Shown here piece by piece: positions 1 to 8,401 of a stretch of 64,000 bases of DNA. How positions within the stretch are numbered: the first letter of the stretch is position 1; the number at the start of each line of letters is the position of its first letter. The notes under the pieces are model-generated. The model did not search any database. It saw only the letters and a list, made by a program, of their open reading frames with translations, and was not told where the DNA came from. This stretch comes from CAWFLT01 sp963816795 (lineage in GTDB: Bacteria; Acidobacteriota; Vicinamibacteria; Vicinamibacterales; SCN-69-37), in the NCBI GenBank assembly GCA_963816795.1, contig CAWFLT010000017.1, positions 62,001-126,000 on the forward strand. Reading direction: 5' to 3'. Both the position numbers and the translations under genes were made by a program.

Positions 1-1425
1 CGGTTGCGACATCGAGAGGGATCCCCAAATGGCCTGGTAGACCACAGTGCCGGTCTGACCGGCCGAGAGGAGGTGGCCCACTGGTGAGGCGGCGCGAATC
101 GTCATGTCCGCGGGACGTGCGGCGGTCGATCCGCGCGGTACGGCGATGCCGATCGGCGGCGTCCCAGGCGGCCGGCGCCGGCCTGATCCGTCGTCGGGTG
201 GTGGCATGGGCTGCGCGGGGGTGTCGCTGAAGAGTCGATACACCGTGCCGCCGTAATTGACGACGTACAGCTCGCCGGCGGCGTCGACGCCGAAGCTCGA
301 CGGGCTCGAGGCGGCGGCGCGGAGGTCGCCCGTGTGCTCGACGAGGTCGCTGGCCGTTGCCTCGCCCGTGCCGGGCGCCATCGTGAGCTGCACGGACCAG
401 ACGCGACTGGTGATGAAGTCGGCGAAGAAGTACCGCCCGCGCGCCGCGACGCCCAGCAGCGAACCGCGATAGACGTAGCCACCGGTCACCGACTGACCGA
501 CGTTCCGGGCGTACTCGAAGATCGGATCGACGAGCGGTTGAGAGAACGGCGGCTGGCTCGTCACGTTCTGATGCGCGCCCTCGCGATTGCGCCATCCGTA
601 GTTGCGTCCGCCACGGCCCGCCGGCTCGAAGTCGATCTCCTCGAACGCGTTCTGACCGACATCGCCGATGACCATTGCCCCCGTACCGCCGCGCGACGGA
701 TCGTCGAAGCTCCACCGCCACGGGTTGCGCAGGCCGAAGCTCCAGATCTCGCCGAGGACGCCCGGCCGCCCGACGAACGGGTTCGTCGGCGGGACGTTGT
801 AGCCCTCCGGATCGTTGTCCGACACCGACACGTCGATGCGGAGCATCTTGCCCAGCAGCGACTGCGGATTCTGGGCGAGATGCATCGGGTCGTTGCCAGA
901 ACCGCCGTCGCCCATGCCGATGTAGAGATACCCGTCCGGTCCGAACGCGAGGTGGCCGCCGTTGTGGTTGTCGAATGGCTGGGTGATGACCCGCTGGCCG
1001 TCGGGCCAGCGGAAATCGAAGCGCGTCGCCGGGTCGGCGCGGAGCGGATCGGACGCCGACCGTCTGAACCTCGCGATGACAGTGTCGGTCTGCAGGTTGA
1101 TGAAATTGACGTAGACGCGGCCGCTCACCGCGTAGTCAGGAGCGAATGCCAGCCCGAGCAGCCCCTGCTCCCCGCTATTGCGGACCACGGATCGAAGGTC
1201 GAGGTAGTCTGCCGATTGGACGATGCCGTTCTTCAGCGCGCGGATGCGGCCGTCTTGCTGGACGACGAGCTGTACGGTCGGGTCGGAAGGATCCTGGACG
1301 AACGCCACGGGCTGGGTGAAGCCGCTCGCCACCAGCTCGGCGCGCATCTGTGCGGAGGTCGCCCGGGGCGCGGCCGCCAGCATGAACCCGGCCAGTACGA
1401 GTGCGATCAGACCGCGCTGGAACAT
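1..1425 (-). CDS. PQQ-dependent sugar dehydrogenase (GSDH-like), exported, C-terminus off window
   Basis: This frame is open through the left edge, so only the N-terminal ~475 residues are present. Family role: soluble glucose/sorbosone-type dehydrogenase, a six-bladed beta-propeller that oxidises sugars outside the cytoplasm using PQQ. Seen: a signal peptide (MFQRGLIALVLAGFMLAAAP, cleaved near TSAQ), then family signatures GLLGLAFAPDY, DNHNGGHLAFGPDGYLYIG, GMGDGGSGNDP, GEIWSFGLRNPWRWSFD and NYGWRNREG. An in-frame ATG also occurs at 1440; 1425 is preferred because it begins directly with the signal peptide. It is transcribed divergently from the toxin-antitoxin pair at 1636. Confidence 0.88.
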   Translation of the reverse strand, partial: MFQRGLIALVLAGFMLAAAPRATSAQMRAELVASGFTQPVAFVQDPSDPTVQLVVQQDGRIRALKNGIVQSADYLDLRSVVRNSGEQGLLGLAFAPDYAVSGRVYVNFINLQTDTVIARFRRSASDPLRADPATRFDFRWPDGQRVITQPFDNHNGGHLAFGPDGYLYIGMGDGGSGNDPMHLAQNPQSLLGKMLRIDVSVSDNDPEGYNVPPTNPFVGRPGVLGEIWSFGLRNPWRWSFDDPSRGGTGAMVIGDVGQNAFEEIDFEPAGRGGRNYGWRNREGAHQNVTSQPPFSQPLVDPIFEYARNVGQSVTGGYVYRGSLLGVAARGRYFFADFITSRVWSVQLTMAPGTGEATASDLVEHTGDLRAAASSPSSFGVDAAGELYVVNYGGTVYRLFSDTPAQPMPPPDDGSGRRRPPGTPPIGIAVPRGSTAARPADMTIRAASPVGHLLSAGQTGTVVYQAIWGSLSMSQP

Positions 1426-1598
1426 GGTCCCTGGCCCCATCGTAGCCCGAATGGACAACGCCGTTCTGCGGAACCCGAGAAGGACATCGCCCCGGTACCC
1501 GCACCCGTTGAGGTCCGGGGAAGGATCACCACGTTGCATGCGTGTCCTCTTGATTTATCCGCGCTTCCCGAAAACGTTCTGGTCGTCGGAGCAGTACG

Positions 1599-1627
1599 TT
1601 GACGGACTAAGTCAAATTAGCTAAGCT
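1599..1627 (+). promoter_or_regulatory. Candidate promoter/operator of the toxin-antitoxin pair
   Basis: TTGACG (1599-1604) and TAAGCT (1622-1627) are separated by exactly 17 bases, matching sigma-70 spacing. Two inverted repeats overlap it: TTGAC...GTCAA (1599-1603/1611-1615) and TTAGCTAA (1617-1624), as expected for autoregulation by a Phd-type antitoxin. Transcription would start at about 1634, so the message would be almost leaderless relative to the ATG at 1636. Inferred from sequence only. Confidence 0.4.
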
Positions 1628-1635
1628 TTTTGGAC

Positions 1636-1872
1636 ATGTCGAAACCCCACACGATCCACGCGGCCAAGACCCAGTTGTCGCGGTTGATAGAACGCGCCCG
1701 GCGCGGCGAGGAAGTGATCATCGCCCGGGGCGCCGAACCGGTCGCGCGGCTGGTCCCGGTCGATGCCCCGCCAGCCAAGCGTCAGTTCGGTGCCATGCGC
1801 GGCCGGGCGCGTGTGACCGACGGCTTCTTCGATCCATTGCCGGCCAGCGAGCTGGCCGCCTGGGGCGAATAG
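1636..1872 (+). CDS. Phd/YefM-family antitoxin
   Basis: A 78-residue protein with the Phd/YefM fold signature: TIHAAKTQLSRLIERARRGE followed by EVIIARGAEPVARLVPV. It should bind the PIN toxin encoded immediately downstream and repress its own operon. A TTG codon at 1630 is an alternative start; the ATG at 1636 matches family length. The stop codon (1870-1872) abuts the toxin start at 1873, so the two genes are probably translationally coupled. The C-terminal tail (DGFFDPLPASELAAWGE) is the usual toxin-wrapping region. Confidence 0.9.
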   Translation: MSKPHTIHAAKTQLSRLIERARRGEEVIIARGAEPVARLVPVDAPPAKRQFGAMRGRARVTDGFFDPLPASELAAWGE

Positions 1873-2259
1873 GTGCGGTTGCTCCTCGACACGCACACGC
1901 TCCTGTGGTGGCTCGACGGCGATCGGCGCCTCTCGCGGCGGGCCCGGTCGGCAATCGCCGAAGAGTCGAATCAGATTCTGGTGAGTGCGGCGTCCGCCTG
2001 GGAACTCGCCACGAAGGCCCGGCTCGGTAAACTCGACAAAGCGCTCGACGTGGCCAATGACGTGGCGGGTTGCCTGTCGCGCCAGGGCTTCCAGGATCTA
2101 CCGATCAGCATTCCGCACGCCCAGCGTGCCGGCAATCTCCGAATCGATCATCGCGATCCTTTCGATCGCATGCTGATCGCACAAAGCCAGATGGAAGACC
2201 TACCGATCGTTTCCAACGAGATCGTGTTCGACGGCTTTGGTGTCGAGCGAATCTGGTAG
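1873..2259 (+). CDS. VapC-family PIN-domain ribonuclease toxin
   Basis: A 128-residue PIN-domain toxin with a GTG start placed directly after the antitoxin stop. Seen: N-terminal LLLDTHTLLWWLDGD with the first metal-binding Asp, SAASAWELATKARLGKL with the conserved Glu, and DHRDPFDRMLIAQSQ with the C-terminal acidic residues. The active-site set looks complete, so the toxin is probably functional. VapC proteins are Mg-dependent RNases; the RNA target cannot be read from the sequence. Confidence 0.92.
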   Translation: MRLLLDTHTLLWWLDGDRRLSRRARSAIAEESNQILVSAASAWELATKARLGKLDKALDVANDVAGCLSRQGFQDLPISIPHAQRAGNLRIDHRDPFDRMLIAQSQMEDLPIVSNEIVFDGFGVERIW

Positions 2260-2316
2260 CCGTGGTGACAGACTGATTAGCTATCCGCCACCGTCGGCAA
2301 CCTCGTGAAGAGTCTG

Positions 2317-3198
2317 ATGAACAAACGCGTTTGGGCAGCGTCTGTCGTCACCGCCGTCACGCTTCTCGGCGAGGCGGCCGGCAGTGCGCAGGTGCGTACG
2401 CCTCCCCTGCCGGCGCACCGGCCAAGCAGTCTGTCCGACCTCGTCGATGCCGTGAGCCTCAATCGCGACGGTCTCGAGAATGTCGACCTGTCCGGCGACG
2501 TCGCCGACCACTCCCTGTTTCTCGGTGACAGCGACGGCGTTGGTGTCGCGGCGAGATTCCAGGACGATCCCGACGGCCCGATCTTCATCGGCTGGCAGCA
2601 GCGCCGCGCACGATGGACTTCACAGTTCCTCGGCGACGCAGATGTGGAAGGTCTTCGAATCCCATCCGCAGCCCCGATCCGGCTCGGCCGAGTCATCCGG
2701 TTTCGGCCGGTCGCCGATCATCTCGTCGTCGAAACGCGTCTGGGCTCCGACGCCACCACGTCGGTCGTCCTGGGCGCGGATTTGCGGCCCGTTGCGTTCG
2801 TCGTCGGCACGGTGGTCGGTGGACTGCCCGCCGGGGTATTCGCCGTGTTACGCGCGGCGCCGGAGGGTGCGGGTAGCCTGCACACGCTCGACCGCCTCGA
2901 CGTCGGGACGCGCCGGCTCCAGACTTTTTACTCCGTCCGTCGCTCGTCGCCGCTGCGCGTCCCGGTTGGCAATCCGGCGGCGTCGGACGACGCCATCCGC
3001 GATGTGAACGTCGACCCCGGCGACGGGACGGTCACCTTTAGCGTCGAGACCGCAATCGCCCGGTCAGCGGGAGCGTGCTCGCGTGACCTGCACGCTCGCG
3101 GCGGCAATGCCGAGCTGCCGGGAATCTCGTTCATCGTGAACGACGGCCCCGGGGATCACCGCGCCGGGGAGCGCAGCCAGATTTCGTCCGAGACGTGA
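2317..3198 (+). CDS. Exported protein of unknown function
   Basis: No family recognised. The ATG at 2317 begins a signal-peptide-like stretch (MNKRVWAASVVTAVTLLGEA, then AGSAQ); a GTG lies at 2305. The mature part is beta-rich and includes a GPIFIGWQQRRARW segment and repeated VVLGADLRPV/VVGTVVGGLP strands. The last ~14 codons overlap the end of the converging kinase gene (3156), and the C-terminal 40 residues look like antisense read-through, so the true end may have been lost to a frameshift. Confidence 0.5.
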   Translation: MNKRVWAASVVTAVTLLGEAAGSAQVRTPPLPAHRPSSLSDLVDAVSLNRDGLENVDLSGDVADHSLFLGDSDGVGVAARFQDDPDGPIFIGWQQRRARWTSQFLGDADVEGLRIPSAAPIRLGRVIRFRPVADHLVVETRLGSDATTSVVLGADLRPVAFVVGTVVGGLPAGVFAVLRAAPEGAGSLHTLDRLDVGTRRLQTFYSVRRSSPLRVPVGNPAASDDAIRDVNVDPGDGTVTFSVETAIARSAGACSRDLHARGGNAELPGISFIVNDGPGDHRAGERSQISSET

Positions 3199-5721
3199 AC
3201 CGCGTTCGTCACCACGATGCGGCGACCGTCGGGCAGCACGTCGAAGGGCAGATTGGTCCCTCGGAGTTTCACCCTGTCGAGCGTCCTCGTCGTCCCGTCG
3301 AAAGTGGTGACGCGAATCTCTTGATCGCCCTCGGGACCGACCGTCAGAAACGCAATCTGCTGACCATCGGGCCACCAGACCGGCCAGCTGCCTTCGCTCG
3401 TCAGCCGCCGCTCGTTCGTGCCGTCGCGGTTGATGACGAAGATTCCGGCGCGATAGTCGCGATTGGCCGCAAACGCGATGCGATCGCCTTTCGGTGAATA
3501 GCGGGGCACGCTGGCGGGCGATGGCGTGAGCAACCGCGCTTCTCCGCCGTCTATCGGCACCGTATAGATGCGCTCAGATTTCTCATCCGGTCGAACGAAG
3601 ACCAGCGTCTTGCCGTCGGGCGACACATCCGCAAACGAGCCGGCTCCGCCAAGTGGGAGAAACGTGACCGGCCCACCCTCGGCGGAGACGCGGCCGATCC
3701 GTCGGCTCGGGCCCCAGGTATGGAACAAGACGAACGCGCCGTCGGGCGAATACCGGGAATAGATCTCGCCGGTCTCACCGGAGGTCAACTGCCGCGCGGT
3801 CCCGCCCTCGAGGCCGATCACCCAGACGTGCCACGAGCCGTCCACCTCGCTTCGGCTGAAGGCGACCTCCTTGCCGTTCGGAGAGACTGCCGGTCCCCAA
3901 AGGAATGGCGCGTGCGTCAGCAGCGTGCGCGACGACCCATTCGTGTGATCGCGAATGTCGAGCGTGTTCCGCCAGCGGGAGTTGACGAAGGCGATGGATC
4001 GATCCGCCGCGACGCTGGGAGATTCGTCCGCGCCCGGACCGGTGGTGAGGCGGACAGGGGCGTCGCCCGCGAGCGACAGCATCCAGATGTTCGTCGCGCC
4101 GCCGCGATTCGAGGCGTGAATGATGCCGGCGCCATCGGGGGTGAACACCGGCGAGTCGGAGAACACCGCACTGGGCTCCTCGATCGCACGACGTTCGGGT
4201 CCACCGTCGACAGGCTGCAGCCAGATCTCACCGGCGATCCCGCCGGTGCCTTTGACGACGGCAAGCAGCCGGCCGTCCGGCGACCAGGCCGGATTTCTGC
4301 AGAAATGGAAACGCGCTATCGCTCCGCATCAGGACCCGCGGGTCCCCGCCGTTTGGCAGCGACGTCGTGAGCTCCGTGGCGGCGTCGCTCGTCCGTCTCA
4401 GGTAGGCCAGGCGGCGGCCGTCAGGCGACCACGCCGGAAACGCGGCCCCGGGGATCGTCGCCACGACGTCGCCACCCAGCGTCGGGACGATTCGGATCTC
4501 CGCCGGCGCGGTCCCGTCGCGTCGTGTGAACGCGATGCGCTCACCGTCGGGAGAAAACTTCGGCGACGCTTCGCGCGCATCGTCGTTGGTGAGCTGCAGG
4601 CGCGCACCGCCGGCGACGCGCGACGCGTAGAGATCGATGTTCCCGTTGGGACCCATGGCGGCGTAGGCCAGCATGCGACCGTCCGGAGAGAGCGAGGGAT
4701 CGAACGTCTCGTACTCCGTTGACACGATACGCGTGAGCTGGCCGGTGGCGGCGTCGTGTTCCCACGATGATGGCCGTGACCGTTGGCTCAGCACGAGGAT
4801 CAGGGCGCCGATCGCGACAGCCACGAGGCCAATCAGCCACGGGCGCCGTGAGCGGGACGCGGCGATCGGGACCGCCGCCGGAATGGTGTCCGACTGCACG
4901 GCCTCCAGCGCGGCCCGCACTTCTCCAGCGCGCTGATACCGCTGCGCCGGTTCCTTGGCCAGGCAGTGCTGGATGATCCCGCGCAGCATCGGGGGCACGT
5001 GCGCAGGAAAGGGCGGAACCGGGGCGCGAAGGATACCGGCCGTGATCTCGAACTCGTTTCGGCCGACGAAGGGCAGCGTGCCCGTCGCGAGCTCATGGAG
5101 CACGATGCCGAGTGCCCAGATGTCACTGCGCGAATCAGCCACACCGCCGAGCAGCACCTCCGGCGCGATGTAGGCGAGGGTACCGACCGGCCGGCTGGGA
5201 GTGTCGGCGGCATCGACCGAGCGCGTCAGCGCGTCCGCCTCGCGGGGATCCAATCGGCGTGCGACGCCGAAGTCGAGCACCTTGGCGCCTTGTTCGTCGT
5301 TGACCACGATATTGGCCGTCTTGAGGTCGCGATGGACGACGCCGCGCTCGTGGGCGTGTGCGAGGGCGCCGGCGATCTGCGTACCCAGGCGCAGCAGACG
5401 TTCAACGGCCAGCCCGTGTGAGGGTACGAGCTCCGACAGCGGCCGGCCGTCGACGTACTCCATCGCGATGAACGCGAGGCCGTCAACCTCACCGACTTCG
5501 TACACGGTGCAGATGTGCGGGTGATTCAGATGCGAGGCGGCGCGCGCCTCGTCGAGCAGGCGGCTGCGATCCTGAGGCGCCGATCCCGTTCCCGTTCCGC
5601 CAAGCAGCTTGAGCGCGACCGTCCGGTGCAGCCGTTCGTCGCCCGCGCGATACACGACACCCATGGCGCCAGAGCCCAGTCGCGCCTCGATGCGGTAATG
5701 TCCCAGGGTTTGCCCGATCAT
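3156..5721 (-). pseudogene. Ser/Thr protein kinase with TolB/PD40 propeller, one frameshift
   Basis: The N-terminal part (5721 to ~4303) is a complete Hanks-type kinase: P-loop LGSGAMGVVYRA, catalytic VVHRDLKTANIVV, DFGVARRL, activation-segment IAPEVLL. A single transmembrane helix (WLIGLVAVAIGALILVL) follows, then WD40/PD40 repeats with SPDG motifs. One extra base near 4294-4296 shifts the frame; the propeller resumes as NPAWSPDGRLLAVV and runs to 3156. Such proteins are common in Acidobacteria as membrane sensors. The extra base lies in a 14-bp perfect palindrome (4293-4306). Likely intact in vivo if this is a sequencing error. Confidence 0.85.
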
Positions 5722-5760
5722 CGCCGGCCTCGGCGGAACGGAGCCCTCCTCGCCATCGCG

Positions 5761-6952
5761 CTACTTCACTGGCCCGTAGATCCGCGGGATCGGCTGATCG
5801 AACACGTCCCACTTGTAGGCCTGTTGAATCCGCTTGCGCAGTTCCTGCATCAACGCGCCGCCGTTATCGCCATTGGTCATCATCACCAGGCCGTAGCCCT
5901 TCAACCGATGGCCGGACAGGTGGCACTGGAAGCCCCAGTTGCTGCCGCCGTGCGAGAAGTACCAACCCTCGCCGTCCTTGGCTGATCTGAAAGCCGACGG
6001 CAAACGGGCCGACGCCGACCGGGCTGACCATCTCGAGCATCGACTCGCGCTTGAGGACACGGTTCGATTGCCCCTTGCCGGCCGCGCCGCCAGCGAGCGT
6101 GGTCTGGATTTCGATCACGAATTTCGCCAGGTCCGTCGGCGTGGTCCACAAACCCGCCGCGGCGTGTTCGGGATAGACGTGCCACGGATCACCCATGCGT
6201 GTGCCGGTGCGGCTGTGCGCACGCGCCGCCTGGCGCTCGCGCGCGGCCGGCAGCGGTTGCTCGTAGGTGCTGTTCATCATCCCGATCGGCTGCAGCACCC
6301 AGTCGCGGGCAATGGCGACGAACGACCGGCCAACGGCGTCCGAGAGCGCGAGCTCCTGGATGGTCGCGCCGCCGCCGGAGTATTTGAAGCCAGTGAGCGG
6401 CGGGCGCTCGAGGCGCACTTGACGCCGATTCGACGGTGGCTCGCCGTCCAGGATTTGGATGGTCGTGGGCAACGGCGCGCTGGGCGCGTAACCGGGAAAG
6501 CCGAAGCCGTCGCCGGTGCCTGACGTATGGCTCATCAGGCTGCGCGGCGTCACCGGCTGCGACGACGTGTGTCCGTCGCCCGGCAACTTCCACGACTTCA
6601 AGATGGTGTTGACGTCCTGATCGAGCCTGAAGTGGCCGTCCTCGACGGCCTTCATCGACGCCATGGCCGCAACAGGTTTGCTGATCGACGCCGCCTGGAA
6701 CATGGTCTCCAAAGTGACCGGCGCGCCTGTCTCGATGTCGGCGACGCCGTATCCGCGCGCCCACTCGATCGCGAAGTCGTTGACAACGGCGATGCCGACG
6801 CCCGGCACGTTGAACTGTTTCAAGAGCGACGCGACGTCATCGGCGGCGAGCGGTCCGCGCGGCAATGGCGGCGCTGCCGGCGGCGCCGGGGTCTGCGGCT
6901 GTGCCGCAACGACGGCAGCGGAGAAGGCGAGAACGGCGAGGAGGCGAGGCAT
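5761..6952 (-). pseudogene. Serine beta-lactamase-like hydrolase (class C/PBP4 type), frameshifted near 5981
   Basis: Exported serine hydrolase of the beta-lactamase/AmpC-like family, used on peptidoglycan peptides, esters or lactams. Seen: short signal peptide (MPRLLAVLAFSAAVVAAQ), SISK nucleophile motif in FQAASISKPVAA, SHTSGTGDGFGFPGY, a YSGGG motif, and a C-terminal HGGSNWGFQ box. One extra base around 5981-5995 separates residues ~1-325 from the C-terminal ~75 residues, which continue as KDGEGWYFSHGG. The inserted base makes GGCT/AGCC complementary at 5980-5995. The substrate is unknown. Confidence 0.82.
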
Positions 6953-7028
6953 GACAGCTCATGTTACAGCCGCTGGACGCCGGACTGGGACCGCCGCCCG
7001 CGGTCGTGCCGGCGCGACGGCGACGCGC

Positions 7029-7550
7029 TCAAACGAGCTTGTCGAGAATCTCCTGAGGCACACGAGCCCGTAGCGCTGGCTCGTGCTCGAGCAGACGCGC
7101 GACGTCCGCGAGGTCCTTCTGCCGCTTACTCGCACGCCGCGTCGGATCCTGCAGCGCCCAGATCTTGCCCTGCAGCACATCCTCGATCCGCGCCACCGGC
7201 AAGTTGATGCCGAGTACCTTACGGCGCTCGGCGCGGTCCACGAACACTGCGTAGCGCGGATCGGTCTGGATCTGCACGCGCAGGCCGCTGCCGGGATCCG
7301 AGATGTTGACGCTATGCGGGAACGCCTGGACGTCGAACGTCTCGCGAAATGCCGCTTCCACGCCGGGCCAATCGGCGACAGCAACGACCAGGTCGAGGTC
7401 CAGCGTGACCACGGGCTCGACATAGGCATTGACCGCAACGCCGCCGATCGCACAAAAGCGCGCTTCTCGCCCGTGGAGCAGTGCCAGCACCCGATCGAGC
7501 ACGTCCGAGTGGTCCACGGTCACCGTCCTCCAGAAGGCACGAGCCTGCAT
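7029..7550 (-). CDS. Nucleotidyltransferase-superfamily protein (AbiEii/MNT-like)
   Basis: A 173-residue protein with the nucleotidyltransferase core: GGVAVNAYVEPVVTLDLDLV, carrying the GG and D-x-D signatures, then a helical C-terminus (VLQGKIWALQDPTRRASKRQ). Related proteins are minimal nucleotidyltransferases or AbiEii-type toxins that act on tRNA or partner proteins. No HEPN or AbiEi partner is adjacent, so the role is open. A fragment of a second copy lies upstream at about 7633-7684. Confidence 0.75.
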   Translation of the reverse strand: MQARAFWRTVTVDHSDVLDRVLALLHGREARFCAIGGVAVNAYVEPVVTLDLDLVVAVADWPGVEAAFRETFDVQAFPHSVNISDPGSGLRVQIQTDPRYAVFVDRAERRKVLGINLPVARIEDVLQGKIWALQDPTRRASKRQKDLADVARLLEHEPALRARVPQEILDKLV

Positions 7551-7629
7551 GGTGTGCGCTCATTGAACCACGGCAGGCAGGGTTCTGCACACTTTCGGTC
7601 CGCATACCGCACCAGACCGTGACGCCCGA

Positions 7630-7690
7630 GCCCGAACGTTCCTGCAGCGCCCAGATCTGGCCCTGCAGCACATCCTCGATCCGCGCTTCT
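7630..7690 (-). pseudogene. Fragment of a duplicated nucleotidyltransferase gene
   Basis: About 50 bases around 7633-7684 are nearly identical to 7147-7196 inside the intact nucleotidyltransferase (encoding DVLQGKIWALQ; here VLQGQIWALQ). Only this C-terminal piece survives and it runs straight into a GC-rich repeat at 7691. It is a remnant of a paralogue or of a partial tandem duplication. Confidence 0.6.
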
Positions 7691-7772
7691 CTATTTAGGG
7701 GCGTGGGGCCCCACCCCCACGCCTCGGGCGCTCAGCGCGCTGACGCGCTTCGCGGTGTCGCTTGCAAAAACT
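7691..7772. repeat. GC-rich interspersed repeat, family 2, copy a
   Basis: Begins TATTTAGGGG and contains a hairpin with 9-bp arms GGCGTGGGG/CCCCACGCC around 6 bases, then GCTCAGCGCGC and CGCGCTTCGCGGTG. The same sequence recurs at 12581-12719 and, rearranged, at 35840-36045. Open frames inside encode PHPHASG-type peptides and are not genes. It could act as a terminator or REP-like element. Confidence 0.8.
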
Positions 7773-7867
7773 GCAACACCGACGACTGTCTGACATTGCA
7801 GATTCTGCCTGTTGATCGCCCGCCCCGACGATGCCATCGTCGTCGTCAGGAGAAAGGAAGGGAACAC

Positions 7868-8314
7868 ATGATTGACGGATTGAAGCTGACGCTGACGGGA
7901 GACGAGCTGCAGAGATTGTTGACGGAGCGCGCTGCCGCGTACCGTACGAGCGCCACACATTGGCTCCGCGAGCTCGATCGAACGATCGAGGACCAAACCG
8001 AAGACGAGCCGCTGCTGCCCGAGCACATGTGCGAGAACGAAGCCGAACGCCTCGAGTGGCGCGCTGAGGTGCTGGAGTTTCTTCGCGATCACCTGGAGCC
8101 GCTCGAGATCTATCGATTGGGCGAGTCAGATCTCGCCTTTGGCGAAGTGCTGCCAGCCAAGCCTGGATGGCTCGAACAGGACGAGGACGAGGAACGCACT
8201 CGGGTGGGGTTTGGGTTGGAACGAGTCGCTCGCCGGATTTGCTCGCATCCCGAGATTATCGAGATCACGAATCCGTACGCCCGCCCTGCGAACACGGATG
8301 GCCGAGGCGAGTAG
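7868..8314 (+). CDS. Small acidic protein of unknown function
   Basis: A 148-residue protein with no recognised family. The start is fixed by a strong Shine-Dalgarno stretch (AGGAGAAAGGAAGG, ending 7 bases before the ATG). The sequence is strongly charged and mostly helical: LKLTLTGDELQRLLTERAAA, HWLRELDRTIEDQTEDEPLL, EWRAEVLEFLRDHLEPLEIY. The N-terminal GDELQRLL pattern resembles small regulatory or antitoxin-like helical proteins, but no assignment is justified. Confidence 0.7.
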   Translation: MIDGLKLTLTGDELQRLLTERAAAYRTSATHWLRELDRTIEDQTEDEPLLPEHMCENEAERLEWRAEVLEFLRDHLEPLEIYRLGESDLAFGEVLPAKPGWLEQDEDEERTRVGFGLERVARRICSHPEIIEITNPYARPANTDGRGE

Positions 8315-8401
8315 CGGACGGCGGCGGTCCGCTCTCCGCTTCCTTGCCTGACCACCGAACGACTACACCATCAGTCATTATAGGTATAGAATGTCTGAGC
8401 C

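Noticed and set aside
334..1602. Long plus-strand open frame opposite the sugar dehydrogenase
   Set aside because: Antisense to a clear PQQ-type dehydrogenase; Arg-rich with no domains; typical shadow of high-GC coding sequence.
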